A stretch of 64,000 bases of DNA from Dysgonomonas mossii DSM 22836 (GTDB lineage Bacteria; Bacteroidota; Bacteroidia; Bacteroidales; Dysgonomonadaceae), in contig NZ_GL892007.1 in the NCBI RefSeq assembly GCF_000213575.1, forward strand, positions 186,001 to 250,000, written 5' to 3'. The translations under genes were made by a program, and so were the position numbers. The notes below the pieces were generated by a model. The model was not told the DNA's origin. It worked only from the letters and a program-made list of their open reading frames with translations, and made no database searches. Shown piece after piece: positions 1-8,960 of the stretch (its first letter is position 1; each line of letters begins with the position of its first letter).

Positions 1-3000
1 CCATAGATTTTGTCCACTGACAAAGATTTTGACTTTTACTCCCCCCAGATAGTTTCTCGAAAATGAATCAGGAAAAGTGTAGGCTACATTCAGATTTTTT
101 AATCGTATATAATTTCCCGACTTCAGCCAGAATGAATTACTCATACCACTTGGAGCTACATTATAATTAGGGCTGGTAGAAAGTCTTGGGAAAAGAGCTG
201 TTTCTGCCGTTTCGGGAGTCCAGCGTCTCAGAGTATGCTCATATGCCTGACTATAGGTATTACCCCAAGCAATGAAGCCTGTAGCATATTCCCATCCTGC
301 GTCCGGGAAATATATCTCGCGATTATATGCACCTTGAAACAAAGCCGATAGTTCAAATCCTTTATATTCGAATCCCAGATTCAATCCGAAAAAAGATAGA
401 GGTTTATTACCGCCAATCACAGTCTGATCATATTCATTGATTTCTCCGTCTCCATTCATGTCTTTATATTTCAAGTCGCCGGGAACGATCTTATACCCCG
501 ATATGACAGGGCTATTCGCTACTTCCTCACGTGTTTGGAAAAAGCCCTCGGAAATAAGTCCGTAACGTGTACCCACCGGATTGCCTGTTCTGCGCATATA
601 ATCGTAAGGAACATTTTGTTCGTCCATAAATAGGATCTTGGACTGAGTAATACTCCAATTTCCGGTGACATAATAATTGAAGTCGCTGATGTTATTCTGA
701 TAAGTTACAGACAAATCGACTCCCTGATAACGGACTTTCCCGATATTTTCGCTCGGATAGTTCAAACCTATCAGCTCAATACTTTTTCCTCTGGTCATCA
801 ATAAATCAAAATACTTATCACTATAAAAGTCACCCGTAATCTGCAATTTATTATTAAACAAGCTGGCATCCAGTCCCAGATTCAATTTATAGGCTCTTTC
901 CCATGTCAGATTCGGATTAGCCAAACTATTATTGGTTTCGATAAGTCCAAGTGCCGGATCTGAATACCATGAAGTATAGCTCGATCCTTGAGGATAAGAA
1001 GTGCTTGCCACTGCATTTATATCAGTGTCGTATTGTTGCCTCCATGTATAATAATTGCTACGGCTTATACTGTTTCCGGTTTCACCGAATACTCCACGCA
1101 GCTTTAGTTTATTAACCCAGTCAACAGATTGCATAAATGTTTCCTTGCTAATATCCCAGCCTAAACCAAAGGCATAGAAAGTTCCCCATCTTTTACCCGG
1201 CGCATACCTGTTGAGGTAACTCTGTGATATTGCTGCCTGAGCAAAATATTTATCTCCATAATTATATTTAAATTCTCCATTGATGTTAGCGGGTACTTCA
1301 GGCAATTGATAATTATCCAAAACTTGTTTTATATCAGCTGATACATTTCCTTCTATAGAGTGCACTGTATTTAGCTTCTTTTTATAATTCAGAGTAACCT
1401 GTCCGAAGAAATGTTGAAAATTAGAAACTCCTACAAAGTCATTTTTCTGAGTTACAATAGAACCAAAACGTTCATAATCACCTCCCGATCCGTCGGAATA
1501 TGGAATATATTGATATACCGGCTCTTGCTTGTTACGAAACAAAGCACTACGGCTCTGAGAAGAAACATTTCCAACGGCAGTGGCCGATAAGCCTTCAGCA
1601 AGCCAAGACATATCATGATCGATGACAATATTACCATATCCGTCACGCATCATATCTTTTATATAACCTGAACTTATGGTTTTCGCCATCAGATTATTCT
1701 GATAGTTATTATTACCTCCATAAGATCCATTCGGGTTATAGATCGGGTAAACTCCACCGGGAAGACTGTATACATCATTCATTATGCTGCTCAATCCGGC
1801 TCCCGGCTGATTACCTTCCTCTATACGCCCTATTATAGTAGCACTCATTTTCAGGTTATTCAAGACATTCACATTGATCTTGGATGTCACCATATAACGT
1901 TCGTAAGAAAGATTGGTATTGTAACTGTTTTTAGAATCTTCACGAAGTAATCCATCCTCACCAAAATACCCTAAGCTGACAAAATACTGAGCTGTTTTAT
2001 TTCCTCCGGTAGCATTCAGATTATAGGATTGTATATTCGAACTACTCTTTAATATCTGGTCGTTCCAATTTACGTTTGGATATGCTGTTGGATTGCTTCC
2101 ATTACGGAAAGATTCTATATCACTTGCCAAGTAAAGCCCTTTCTTTCCATCATTCACAAGGGCTTCGTTCAACAGATATGCCCATTGGTAAGAAGGAAGG
2201 GGTTTTAGTGTTTTTATCGGCTCCTGAACACCATACCTGCCCGTAAATGAAATTTTAAACCCATCACCCACTGATTTCTTCGTTGTCACATATAATACTC
2301 CACGCGAACTTCGTCCTCCTAAAAACATAGATGACAAAGCATCTTTCTGTATAGAAACCGATTCGACACTCTCCATATCGAGGTTAAATAATTCGCTCTG
2401 AAATCCATCTACTATTACAATAGGAGAATTTGCTCCCCGCATAATAAAACTGTATTGTGTATTATCATTGTACCCGACTTTGGAATCATCAGCCAAAGCT
2501 CCAATGAAATTGTTTGTTATTACACTCGGATCGGTAAACGTATTCCGATATCCTCTGGTTTGAGAAACATACAATCCCGGAAGTCTCCCGGCTAATGCAC
2601 CCAAAATATTAGCAGATAATGTGGGTGTTATCTCATCTGTATATATAGTAGAAGCTGCACCCAGATAACTTTGTTTAGAGACTGTCTTTCCGTAAGGAAT
2701 ATCCAAATTTTCAGGATTTTTCAGCTTCTTTTCTTCCATAACTATTTTTAACACCTTACCTTTTGGCATATCCTTCGAAATTTTAATTTCTTTCACCAAA
2801 TAAGCCGGATGTGTAAGGATAAGTGTAGCTCCTGTACCAGCATCGATAGTGAATGTTCCGGTTTCATCGCTAGTTGCCTTTCCAACAGTCGATTTAACTG
2901 ATACTTCTACACCGGATACAGGTTTTCCATATAGATCTACTACGACGCCCGAAAAGCCTGAAGTACCGGTATTTGTTGCCACATCCTCTTGGGCATAGGC

Positions 3001-3081
3001 AGCCTCATATCCGCAAAACAACAATACTACCATAAGCAGAAAACAACTCCTGCTTACTTTTTTATATATTGAATTATACAT
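1..3081 (-). CDS. SusC-like TonB-dependent outer membrane receptor (3' end cut by window edge)
   Basis: The frame stays open from the ATG at 3081 to the window edge, giving 1027 residues and no stop, so the C-terminus lies outside. The N-terminus is a signal peptide ending near AYAQ. A carboxypeptidase-D-like beta-sandwich follows (FSGVVVDLYGKPVSGVEV, about residues 34-110), then a TonB plug with the typical VIVDGF segment and a long beta-barrel. The last visible residues, SGQNLW, sit near the end of most SusC barrels, so probably under 100 residues are missing. There is no STN domain, so direct FecR signalling is unlikely. It should import oligosaccharides with the SusD at 4745-6571. It is the last visible gene of its operon, after SusD, which is unusual. 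Confidence 0.93.
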   Translation of the reverse strand, partial: MYNSIYKKVSRSCFLLMVVLLFCGYEAAYAQEDVATNTGTSGFSGVVVDLYGKPVSGVEVSVKSTVGKATSDETGTFTIDAGTGATLILTHPAYLVKEIKISKDMPKGKVLKIVMEEKKLKNPENLDIPYGKTVSKQSYLGAASTIYTDEITPTLSANILGALAGRLPGLYVSQTRGYRNTFTDPSVITNNFIGALADDSKVGYNDNTQYSFIMRGANSPIVIVDGFQSELFNLDMESVESVSIQKDALSSMFLGGRSSRGVLYVTTKKSVGDGFKISFTGRYGVQEPIKTLKPLPSYQWAYLLNEALVNDGKKGLYLASDIESFRNGSNPTAYPNVNWNDQILKSSSNIQSYNLNATGGNKTAQYFVSLGYFGEDGLLREDSKNSYNTNLSYERYMVTSKINVNVLNNLKMSATIIGRIEEGNQPGAGLSSIMNDVYSLPGGVYPIYNPNGSYGGNNNYQNNLMAKTISSGYIKDMMRDGYGNIVIDHDMSWLAEGLSATAVGNVSSQSRSALFRNKQEPVYQYIPYSDGSGGDYERFGSIVTQKNDFVGVSNFQHFFGQVTLNYKKKLNTVHSIEGNVSADIKQVLDNYQLPEVPANINGEFKYNYGDKYFAQAAISQSYLNRYAPGKRWGTFYAFGLGWDISKETFMQSVDWVNKLKLRGVFGETGNSISRSNYYTWRQQYDTDINAVASTSYPQGSSYTSWYSDPALGLIETNNSLANPNLTWERAYKLNLGLDASLFNNKLQITGDFYSDKYFDLLMTRGKSIELIGLNYPSENIGKVRYQGVDLSVTYQNNISDFNYYVTGNWSITQSKILFMDEQNVPYDYMRRTGNPVGTRYGLISEGFFQTREEVANSPVISGYKIVPGDLKYKDMNGDGEINEYDQTVIGGNKPLSFFGLNLGFEYKGFELSALFQGAYNREIYFPDAGWEYATGFIAWGNTYSQAYEHTLRRWTPETAETALFPRLSTSPNYNVAPSGMSNSFWLKSGNYIRLKNLNVAYTFPDSFSRNYLGGVKVKIFVSGQNLW

Positions 3082-3112
3082 AAATTCTTGTTTTTAATTT
3101 TATACATTAATT

Positions 3113-4234
3113 TCACTTGCAAACAAAGTAGTATATGAATGGCTCTATCGGCCTTCCGGGACGTACCAATTCTTCCTCATAGCCCGGCTCCATAGCTCCC
3201 GCCACCTTATCATCATATTTGGAGACGTAGAGGCTTCCATCTTTGTTTGTGAAATAGTATTCGATACGCGTAATAGTCTCGTTGGACGGAACACTAAAAT
3301 ATCCTTCGGGCCATACTGTCCTGCTCCACATGACTCCCCATTGAGAATCTTTTACCAATTTTGTTTTATCGGAAATCTCATTTACGGTATACGTATTCCC
3401 TTCTGTTGTATATGCTTTGGCGTTCAGGTATATATCCGTTTCATCTATCAAAGGGTTATTATAATAATCACCGATATACTTGAATGTTAAAATATCGTTT
3501 TGAGTAGCATTACCCGGCGTTGCCTGATAAAAGTGATATTGGCAAAAATCGATAGGTTCAGCACCTTCTCCGTCGGTTACGTCAAAGCAGTCTCCCCACA
3601 TTACCTTCCAACGATCTTCATCTGTTCCCATGCCGTCTCCGTCATAATTGACAAAGAATCCTATTTTAGCTCTTAAATTGTCAGGCCCTGTCTTTATTTT
3701 TATCCTTACTTTTACAAATAAGGTATATGCATTTGATCCATTGAAAATTGTCCACGGATCATCAGCCTGAAATGCAACCCATTGGGTGTCATCCAAAATA
3801 TTTGGATTACGTCCCCCTACAGCATTGAGAAGCGCTTGGCTCCAAGTAAGACCAGGTTGGCTTTTAGGAGAAGTACCTTCGGGAATTGGCGACATTTTGT
3901 ATTCGGTGCCCAAATCTTCATTATTTTCCCATGTCAATATTGCAGACTTAGCCTCTGTCCATACTTTTGGCACATTAAGAGCTACAATTAGCCGATGAGT
4001 TTCATTGTCATAATTTGATGCGCATTTTACATACATGATATATTCGGCATATTCACCCGCTTTCACTGAACTTGTTTTATAGATAATCGGCGAATTATTG
4101 TTCTGATATTCATCCTTAAATACATCTCCATGGTTTTCATACCATGCTATACCGCAAGAAATAAATATAATAAGAACCAACAGGCAGCCTAATATTTTAT
4201 ATATCAATATTTTGTTCTTTAATTTTAGTTTCAT
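3113..4234 (-). CDS. Surface lipoprotein of the mannan locus, DUF4961-like
   Basis: A 373-residue protein with a hydrophobic N-terminus and lipobox FISC (Cys27), so a predicted lipoprotein. I start it at the ATG at 4234; the frame can extend three codons to a TTG at 4243, but the ATG gives a normal signal peptide. The rest is beta-rich and aromatic, with no catalytic motif I recognise. Length, context and sequence style resemble the Bacteroidota DUF4961 family found next to SusD genes, but that is recalled and not searched. It lies 11 bp after the small lipoprotein gene and 31 bp before susC, so it is co-transcribed. A surface glycan-binding role (SusE/F-like) is inferred from position only. 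Confidence 0.85.
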   Translation of the reverse strand: MKLKLKNKILIYKILGCLLVLIIFISCGIAWYENHGDVFKDEYQNNNSPIIYKTSSVKAGEYAEYIMYVKCASNYDNETHRLIVALNVPKVWTEAKSAILTWENNEDLGTEYKMSPIPEGTSPKSQPGLTWSQALLNAVGGRNPNILDDTQWVAFQADDPWTIFNGSNAYTLFVKVRIKIKTGPDNLRAKIGFFVNYDGDGMGTDEDRWKVMWGDCFDVTDGEGAEPIDFCQYHFYQATPGNATQNDILTFKYIGDYYNNPLIDETDIYLNAKAYTTEGNTYTVNEISDKTKLVKDSQWGVMWSRTVWPEGYFSVPSNETITRIEYYFTNKDGSLYVSKYDDKVAGAMEPGYEEELVRPGRPIEPFIYYFVCK

Positions 4235-4245
4235 GGCTTTCAATT

Positions 4246-4701
4246 TTAATTATTAGGCACTTTTTTAAGAACATAAGAATAAATATTACTGTAGCAGCCC
4301 GGCGAAAAAGAAAGAGTTATCTGTCGTTCTCCACCTACAGTCTGGTATTCGAATGCAGACGTATTCGATTCTGTTGAAGCTTCTTCCTTGAATATTAATT
4401 TTGTAGGATATTGAGGATCATTTACATCCCAAGTACCTCCTTGGCGCACTAAGAAAGGAAGGTAATTATCTATGGTATAGGTATTGTCATCCTTTAGGTT
4501 GATTCTAAAGCTACTGAAATCCATAATTTTGGTTATGTCCAAGCCATTTCTTGTTGCCTTGGTTATGTACCAAGTGCCTGCAATTTCTTTAACTGGTTCA
4601 TCCCCTGTATAATCGGTAGAGTCTTTGAACTTATCGCAGGAAATGAATAGTTGTACCATAATAAAAAGTATAAAATACTTTTTTATAGCTAGTTTTTTCA
4701 T
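4246..4701 (-). CDS. Small lipocalin-like lipoprotein (DUF5004-like)
   Basis: A 151-residue predicted lipoprotein with lipobox FISC (Cys22). The segment AGTWYITKATRNG followed by alternating short beta strands (TYTIDNYLPF, GGTWDVND, ITLSFSPG) is the pattern of lipocalin-like beta-barrel families common in Bacteroidota. I recall DUF5004 as the closest name and have not checked it. It sits between susD (43 bp upstream) and the DUF4961-like gene (11 bp downstream), all on one strand. The likely role is an accessory surface or periplasmic glycan-binding protein of the locus. No enzyme motif is visible. Confidence 0.85.
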   Translation of the reverse strand: MKKLAIKKYFILFIMVQLFISCDKFKDSTDYTGDEPVKEIAGTWYITKATRNGLDITKIMDFSSFRINLKDDNTYTIDNYLPFLVRQGGTWDVNDPQYPTKLIFKEEASTESNTSAFEYQTVGGERQITLSFSPGCYSNIYSYVLKKVPNN

Positions 4702-4744
4702 GATAAATCTTTGTTTACGGAATTAGAATAAAGTGTATTCTTTA

Positions 4745-6571
4745 CTAATAATTAGGATTCTGTATCAAGTTCGGAGATTTGGATGTTTCCGAATATGGTA
4801 TCGGCCAGAAATACATTGCTTTTCTGAAAGAGCGTTGCCTTACATCAAAACGTTTATAGGTCTTACCTCCTCCTGCTTTCAATTGTACCTCCATACCCGT
4901 CATCATCTGATTGTCTGTTTGTTCTGCAATTTTCCAACGTCGCACATCAAAGAACCGCATCCCCTCGATTGCAAACTCTATACGTCTCTCATTCCTAAGA
5001 GCTTCACGCATCTCTAAGCGAGTCATATTTGGTTTTAGTCCATACATTCCATCTTCACCGGCATCAATTCCTCCTCTGGCTCTGATATCCTTCAGAATTG
5101 TGTATGTTTCTTCGCCTGCAGGAACTAGATCAGATTCGCCACTGTTTGCCATCTTATATTCGTTCATGGCTTCGGCATAATCCATATATATTTCGGCAAA
5201 TCGCATCAAAGGTGTTTCTTCGGGACCTCCATGAACAGAGTTTGCTGCCAGATGTCTATTAACCATTTTATTGATATAATATCCGGTAGGTGTTCCCTGA
5301 TGTACAGCATCTTTACCCGAAGACGAGCCATCTACATTAAGATAGGTATTTACCGGAGCATAAGCATCGTTTCCAATCATGAGAACTGTTTGGTCATGAA
5401 CTACCGTATTGTAAAAACGTGGGTCACGTCCCTTATAAGGATCATTCGGGTCGTAACCAGATGTAGGGTCGGTAATTGGTTTTCCATTCTTCATAGGAAA
5501 TGCATCAACCAAATTTTGATATATAAATCCGCTATTTGCCGCACCTCTTGATGGTGGTTGAAACCAAGTTTCTCTTGCTACACGTCCTAAGCTACGATCT
5601 TCGAAGATAGATTCGACGAGAGATCCCGGTCTATATGCGGCGTCAGAGGACATAAATAGAGCATAAAATCCGTGTCCGGGATCGACCGCATTATTGTTTT
5701 TGGGATCTGTATTCAGTACATACAATTGATATCTCCCTAGTGCCAAAAAGCTATAAGCAGCATCCATTGCTTCCTTCCAACGCTCCTTATCATATTCGGG
5801 ATAACCAACAAGCTCTGCCGGGACATTGGTTCCGGCAACAAGGTCACTGTTTCCATTGAATAAAGGGCTGGCTGCATACATCTTCATACGTGCAATCAAA
5901 GCCTTACAAGCACCTCCCCCTGCACGTCCATAATATGTACCTGAAGGTTTCACATTCAGATCTTTTTCTGCCGTTTTACACTCTTCAACGATATACTTCA
6001 GACAGGCATCGTATGTATCTCGTATGTCTTTAGGCTTGTCGCCTTCTGCATAAATTGTATCACCGATCAGAGGTACTCCTCCATAGTGCCTCATCAGAAT
6101 ATGATAATACCATGCACGCAAGAAACGAGCCTCTGCCTTAAGACGCAACTTTCTGCTATTTTGCAAAGGAGCTTGCTCTAGCCCTTTGAAGAATAAGTTT
6201 ACCCTTCTGATGTTCTGATAAGGTATACGCCAAGCATCATCAGTTATAACCACAGGATTGACAGTCCCCATGGCAAACTGCAAATCGGCCGTTACCTCGG
6301 ACGAGGTTCTGAACTCAGCTTCGTCAGATGCTGTTTGAAGCCCTCCTAAAGTAGAATTGTTTTTACTGAAACGGTTGCCTCTGGTATCGAATCCTATATC
6401 ACGATAGATTTCGTTCAGAAAGCCTTCGGTCAGTGCACTGTCAGAGAAAACCTTATTGTAATCAAGGTCTGTGGTCACAGTTTCGTCGAGGAAACTGGTG
6501 TCGCTACAAGAAAAATTTCCATACAGTATCATTATTATAAATAATGAATAGAAAATGTTTTTCATATACAT
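4745..6571 (-). CDS. SusD/RagB-family glycan-binding lipoprotein
   Basis: A 608-residue SusD homologue. The signal peptide ends in lipobox NFSC (Cys22), followed by the usual SusD start (SFLDETVTTDLDYNKVF). A TPR-like helical region around FLRAWYYHILMRHYGGVPLI and the C-terminal signature (LRNERRIEFAIEGMRFFDVRRW, ending in a short PNLIQNPNY tail) are typical of RagB/SusD. It should cap the SusC barrel on the cell surface and bind the glycan. A second in-frame ATG at 6565 would shorten the signal peptide by two residues; either start works. The gene lies 32 bp after the GH92 gene and is separated from its susC partner by two lipoprotein genes. Confidence 0.95.
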   Translation of the reverse strand: MYMKNIFYSLFIIMILYGNFSCSDTSFLDETVTTDLDYNKVFSDSALTEGFLNEIYRDIGFDTRGNRFSKNNSTLGGLQTASDEAEFRTSSEVTADLQFAMGTVNPVVITDDAWRIPYQNIRRVNLFFKGLEQAPLQNSRKLRLKAEARFLRAWYYHILMRHYGGVPLIGDTIYAEGDKPKDIRDTYDACLKYIVEECKTAEKDLNVKPSGTYYGRAGGGACKALIARMKMYAASPLFNGNSDLVAGTNVPAELVGYPEYDKERWKEAMDAAYSFLALGRYQLYVLNTDPKNNNAVDPGHGFYALFMSSDAAYRPGSLVESIFEDRSLGRVARETWFQPPSRGAANSGFIYQNLVDAFPMKNGKPITDPTSGYDPNDPYKGRDPRFYNTVVHDQTVLMIGNDAYAPVNTYLNVDGSSSGKDAVHQGTPTGYYINKMVNRHLAANSVHGGPEETPLMRFAEIYMDYAEAMNEYKMANSGESDLVPAGEETYTILKDIRARGGIDAGEDGMYGLKPNMTRLEMREALRNERRIEFAIEGMRFFDVRRWKIAEQTDNQMMTGMEVQLKAGGGKTYKRFDVRQRSFRKAMYFWPIPYSETSKSPNLIQNPNY

Positions 6572-6603
6572 AAGATATTAAATTAAGTAGGTTTATAATT
6601 TAT

Positions 6604-8934
6604 CTACATGCCCCATTTCTCATTGGGTTTATCACCCATATAAAGTTCCAATAATCCACCATTCACAATGTCTTTAAAGTCGATATAACATTTATTATAA
6701 TTTGTTCCATTCAGCAAAGCTTTCTGTATATATACATTCTTAGGAGAGTTATTATGAGTTACGATTGTAAACTTATCTCCTTTGAAGTATTCCTGATCGA
6801 GCTTAATCTCTATTTTATAAAATATTGGACTGCTGATTTCGAAGCGGGTATCTCCCGGACATACCGGGTGTATACCTGACGCTGCAAGCACATACCAAGC
6901 AGACATTTGACCGACATCTTCGTTTCCTACAATGCCCTCTACTTTGTTTGCATAGGCATTGCTGCAAATATGACGCACCCACTTTTGAGTAAGCCATGGT
7001 GCTCCTAAACGGTTGAAAAGAAAAGGAACATGATGTACAGGCTCATTGGCATGATTGTAATAATCATTCCACAAGAGATTATCAGGTGTCTTTTCAAAAA
7101 AGCTAGTAAGATCTGCCACTACTTTATCACATCCACCCATTAGTTCTACCATTCCCGGCACGTCATGCGGAACAAACCATCCCTGCTGATATGAATTAGA
7201 TTCCACACATCCATACCATTCTTTGGTACGGGCATTTTCGGGCCATTTTTCCCATGATCCATCTTCAAGTCTAGGGCGAAACCAACCTTTGTCCTTATCA
7301 AAAATATTCCTATAGGCTTGTCCTTTTTGATAAAATATCTTTTCATCCTCAGTTTTTCCTAACTCTTTTGCCAAACGAGAGATACACCAATCTGTGTATG
7401 CATATTCCAATGTTTGAGAAATACCTAAAGGAGGCCCTGTATAACCTAATTTATCGTTACCAAATTTTTGTGAGGTATTGATCGCATATTTGTATGCTTT
7501 GTCGATATTATAATTGCGAATTCCCTTCATGTAAGCATCGGTTAAAACAGACAACGCCGGATTACCGATCATGCAACCTGAATATGCATTCATTATTTCC
7601 CAACGTTCGTAATACTCTCGTCCGCTCTCGTCGGCCAGTGTTATTAATGAATTTAGCTGATCATTAACCAGTGCGGGGTTAATAATTGTTTGAAGTGGAA
7701 ACTGGCTGCGGAATACGTCCCAACCGCTGAAGATTGTGCGTTTTTTGAAGGCTGATGCTTGATGAATCTTTTTATCTCCACCTATATACCGCCCATCTAC
7801 ATCTGTAAAGATGCGTGGATCTATCATTGTATGATAAAGCGATGTATAGAATATTGTTTTTTCGTCTTTAGTCCCTCCTTCTATCTTTATACGGCTCAGT
7901 TCATTATTCCATAGTTTTTTTGCTTCAGCACGAATATTATCGAAGTTTTTATTTCCTATGTCCGCTTTGAGATTTTTTTCTGCACCATCTATGTCTACAA
8001 AGGAAATTCCTACCTTTAATGTAACTTCTTCTCCTTTATGAGTTTCAAATTCGGTAAAAAAACCAAGGTGTTTTCCCTCTATTTCTTTCTTATCTCTGAT
8101 AATCGGAGCTTCAGAGACTCTTTGCAGATAGGGAATACTGATAACCTCTTCTCTTTTTCTCTTCCAGTTATCAGGAATATCTGCACTCCAAAATCCATAA
8201 TTATTTAGTGGTTTACTAAATTGAGCATGAAAGTATACAGTATAGTCAGCATTGCCTTCTCCATTGCCCCAACCTCCACCATCGGGAGTACATCTCATCC
8301 ATCCTTGGATAGTGCTATCGTTCAGAACTTTTACATATTGGTATACAGACGTTCCTCCTATTCTGCGAGCCAAATCAATTTGTATCCTAGATTGCTTATT
8401 TTCGGGAAATGTAAACCTTAACATTCCGCTATGAGGAGCTGCTGTAGCTTCCACTTTTATATTATAATCGGTAAGCTGTGCCGAATAATATCCCGCCTCA
8501 GCAGTTTCTGTACCTTTATTATAAGAAGAACGATATCCTCTGATGCTTCCATCTTCCTTACCAGCTATCGTCTTTAATGTACCGGTAGTAGGCATTACCA
8601 GAAAGTTACCTAAATCGCCGTACCATCCCACACCACTCATTTGAGTAAAAGCAAACCCTTCGATGGTTTTGTGCTCGTAGCTGTAACCGGGACTGTTGTC
8701 TCCTCCGGTAATAGTATTCGGACTGACCTGCACCATACCATAAGGAGTAGTTGCTCCCGGAAAGGTTTTTCCTAAGCCATGATACACTCCGGCAGCACCG
8801 ACACTGGTACTTGCGCCGATAAAAGGATTAACATAATCGGAAGGGGCTAAATCTTCTAAGGGTTTAACATCTGAAGCACAGCTTGCGATTATCAGGCACA
8901 AACCGGCCATAGAAGTTATTATAGATCTATACAT
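6604..8934 (-). CDS. GH92 family alpha-mannosidase (lipoprotein)
   Basis: A 776-residue protein with signal peptide and lipobox IASC (Cys19). The N-terminal domain begins DYVNPFIGAS, a GH92 hallmark, and continues with FPGATTPYGMVQVSPNT. The catalytic (alpha/alpha)6 domain holds the conserved loops NHANEP (627-632) and NEDVGQMSAWYVL (from 671), which contain the acidic catalytic residues in characterised GH92 enzymes. GH92 enzymes are calcium-dependent inverting exo-alpha-mannosidases acting on N-glycans or yeast mannan; linkage specificity cannot be read here. The length is normal for the family. The lipid anchor suggests the periplasmic face or the cell surface. It lies 26 bp downstream of the GH38-like gene. 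Confidence 0.96.
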   Translation of the reverse strand: MYRSIITSMAGLCLIIASCASDVKPLEDLAPSDYVNPFIGASTSVGAAGVYHGLGKTFPGATTPYGMVQVSPNTITGGDNSPGYSYEHKTIEGFAFTQMSGVGWYGDLGNFLVMPTTGTLKTIAGKEDGSIRGYRSSYNKGTETAEAGYYSAQLTDYNIKVEATAAPHSGMLRFTFPENKQSRIQIDLARRIGGTSVYQYVKVLNDSTIQGWMRCTPDGGGWGNGEGNADYTVYFHAQFSKPLNNYGFWSADIPDNWKRKREEVISIPYLQRVSEAPIIRDKKEIEGKHLGFFTEFETHKGEEVTLKVGISFVDIDGAEKNLKADIGNKNFDNIRAEAKKLWNNELSRIKIEGGTKDEKTIFYTSLYHTMIDPRIFTDVDGRYIGGDKKIHQASAFKKRTIFSGWDVFRSQFPLQTIINPALVNDQLNSLITLADESGREYYERWEIMNAYSGCMIGNPALSVLTDAYMKGIRNYNIDKAYKYAINTSQKFGNDKLGYTGPPLGISQTLEYAYTDWCISRLAKELGKTEDEKIFYQKGQAYRNIFDKDKGWFRPRLEDGSWEKWPENARTKEWYGCVESNSYQQGWFVPHDVPGMVELMGGCDKVVADLTSFFEKTPDNLLWNDYYNHANEPVHHVPFLFNRLGAPWLTQKWVRHICSNAYANKVEGIVGNEDVGQMSAWYVLAASGIHPVCPGDTRFEISSPIFYKIEIKLDQEYFKGDKFTIVTHNNSPKNVYIQKALLNGTNYNKCYIDFKDIVNGGLLELYMGDKPNEKWGM

Positions 8935-8960
8935 AATAAGTGGTTATATTCTTTAATTAT

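Noticed and set aside
1-3081. Frameshifted or pseudogene susC at the window edge
   Set aside because: Both ends and three internal points read correctly in one frame with no stop; it is simply cut by the window.
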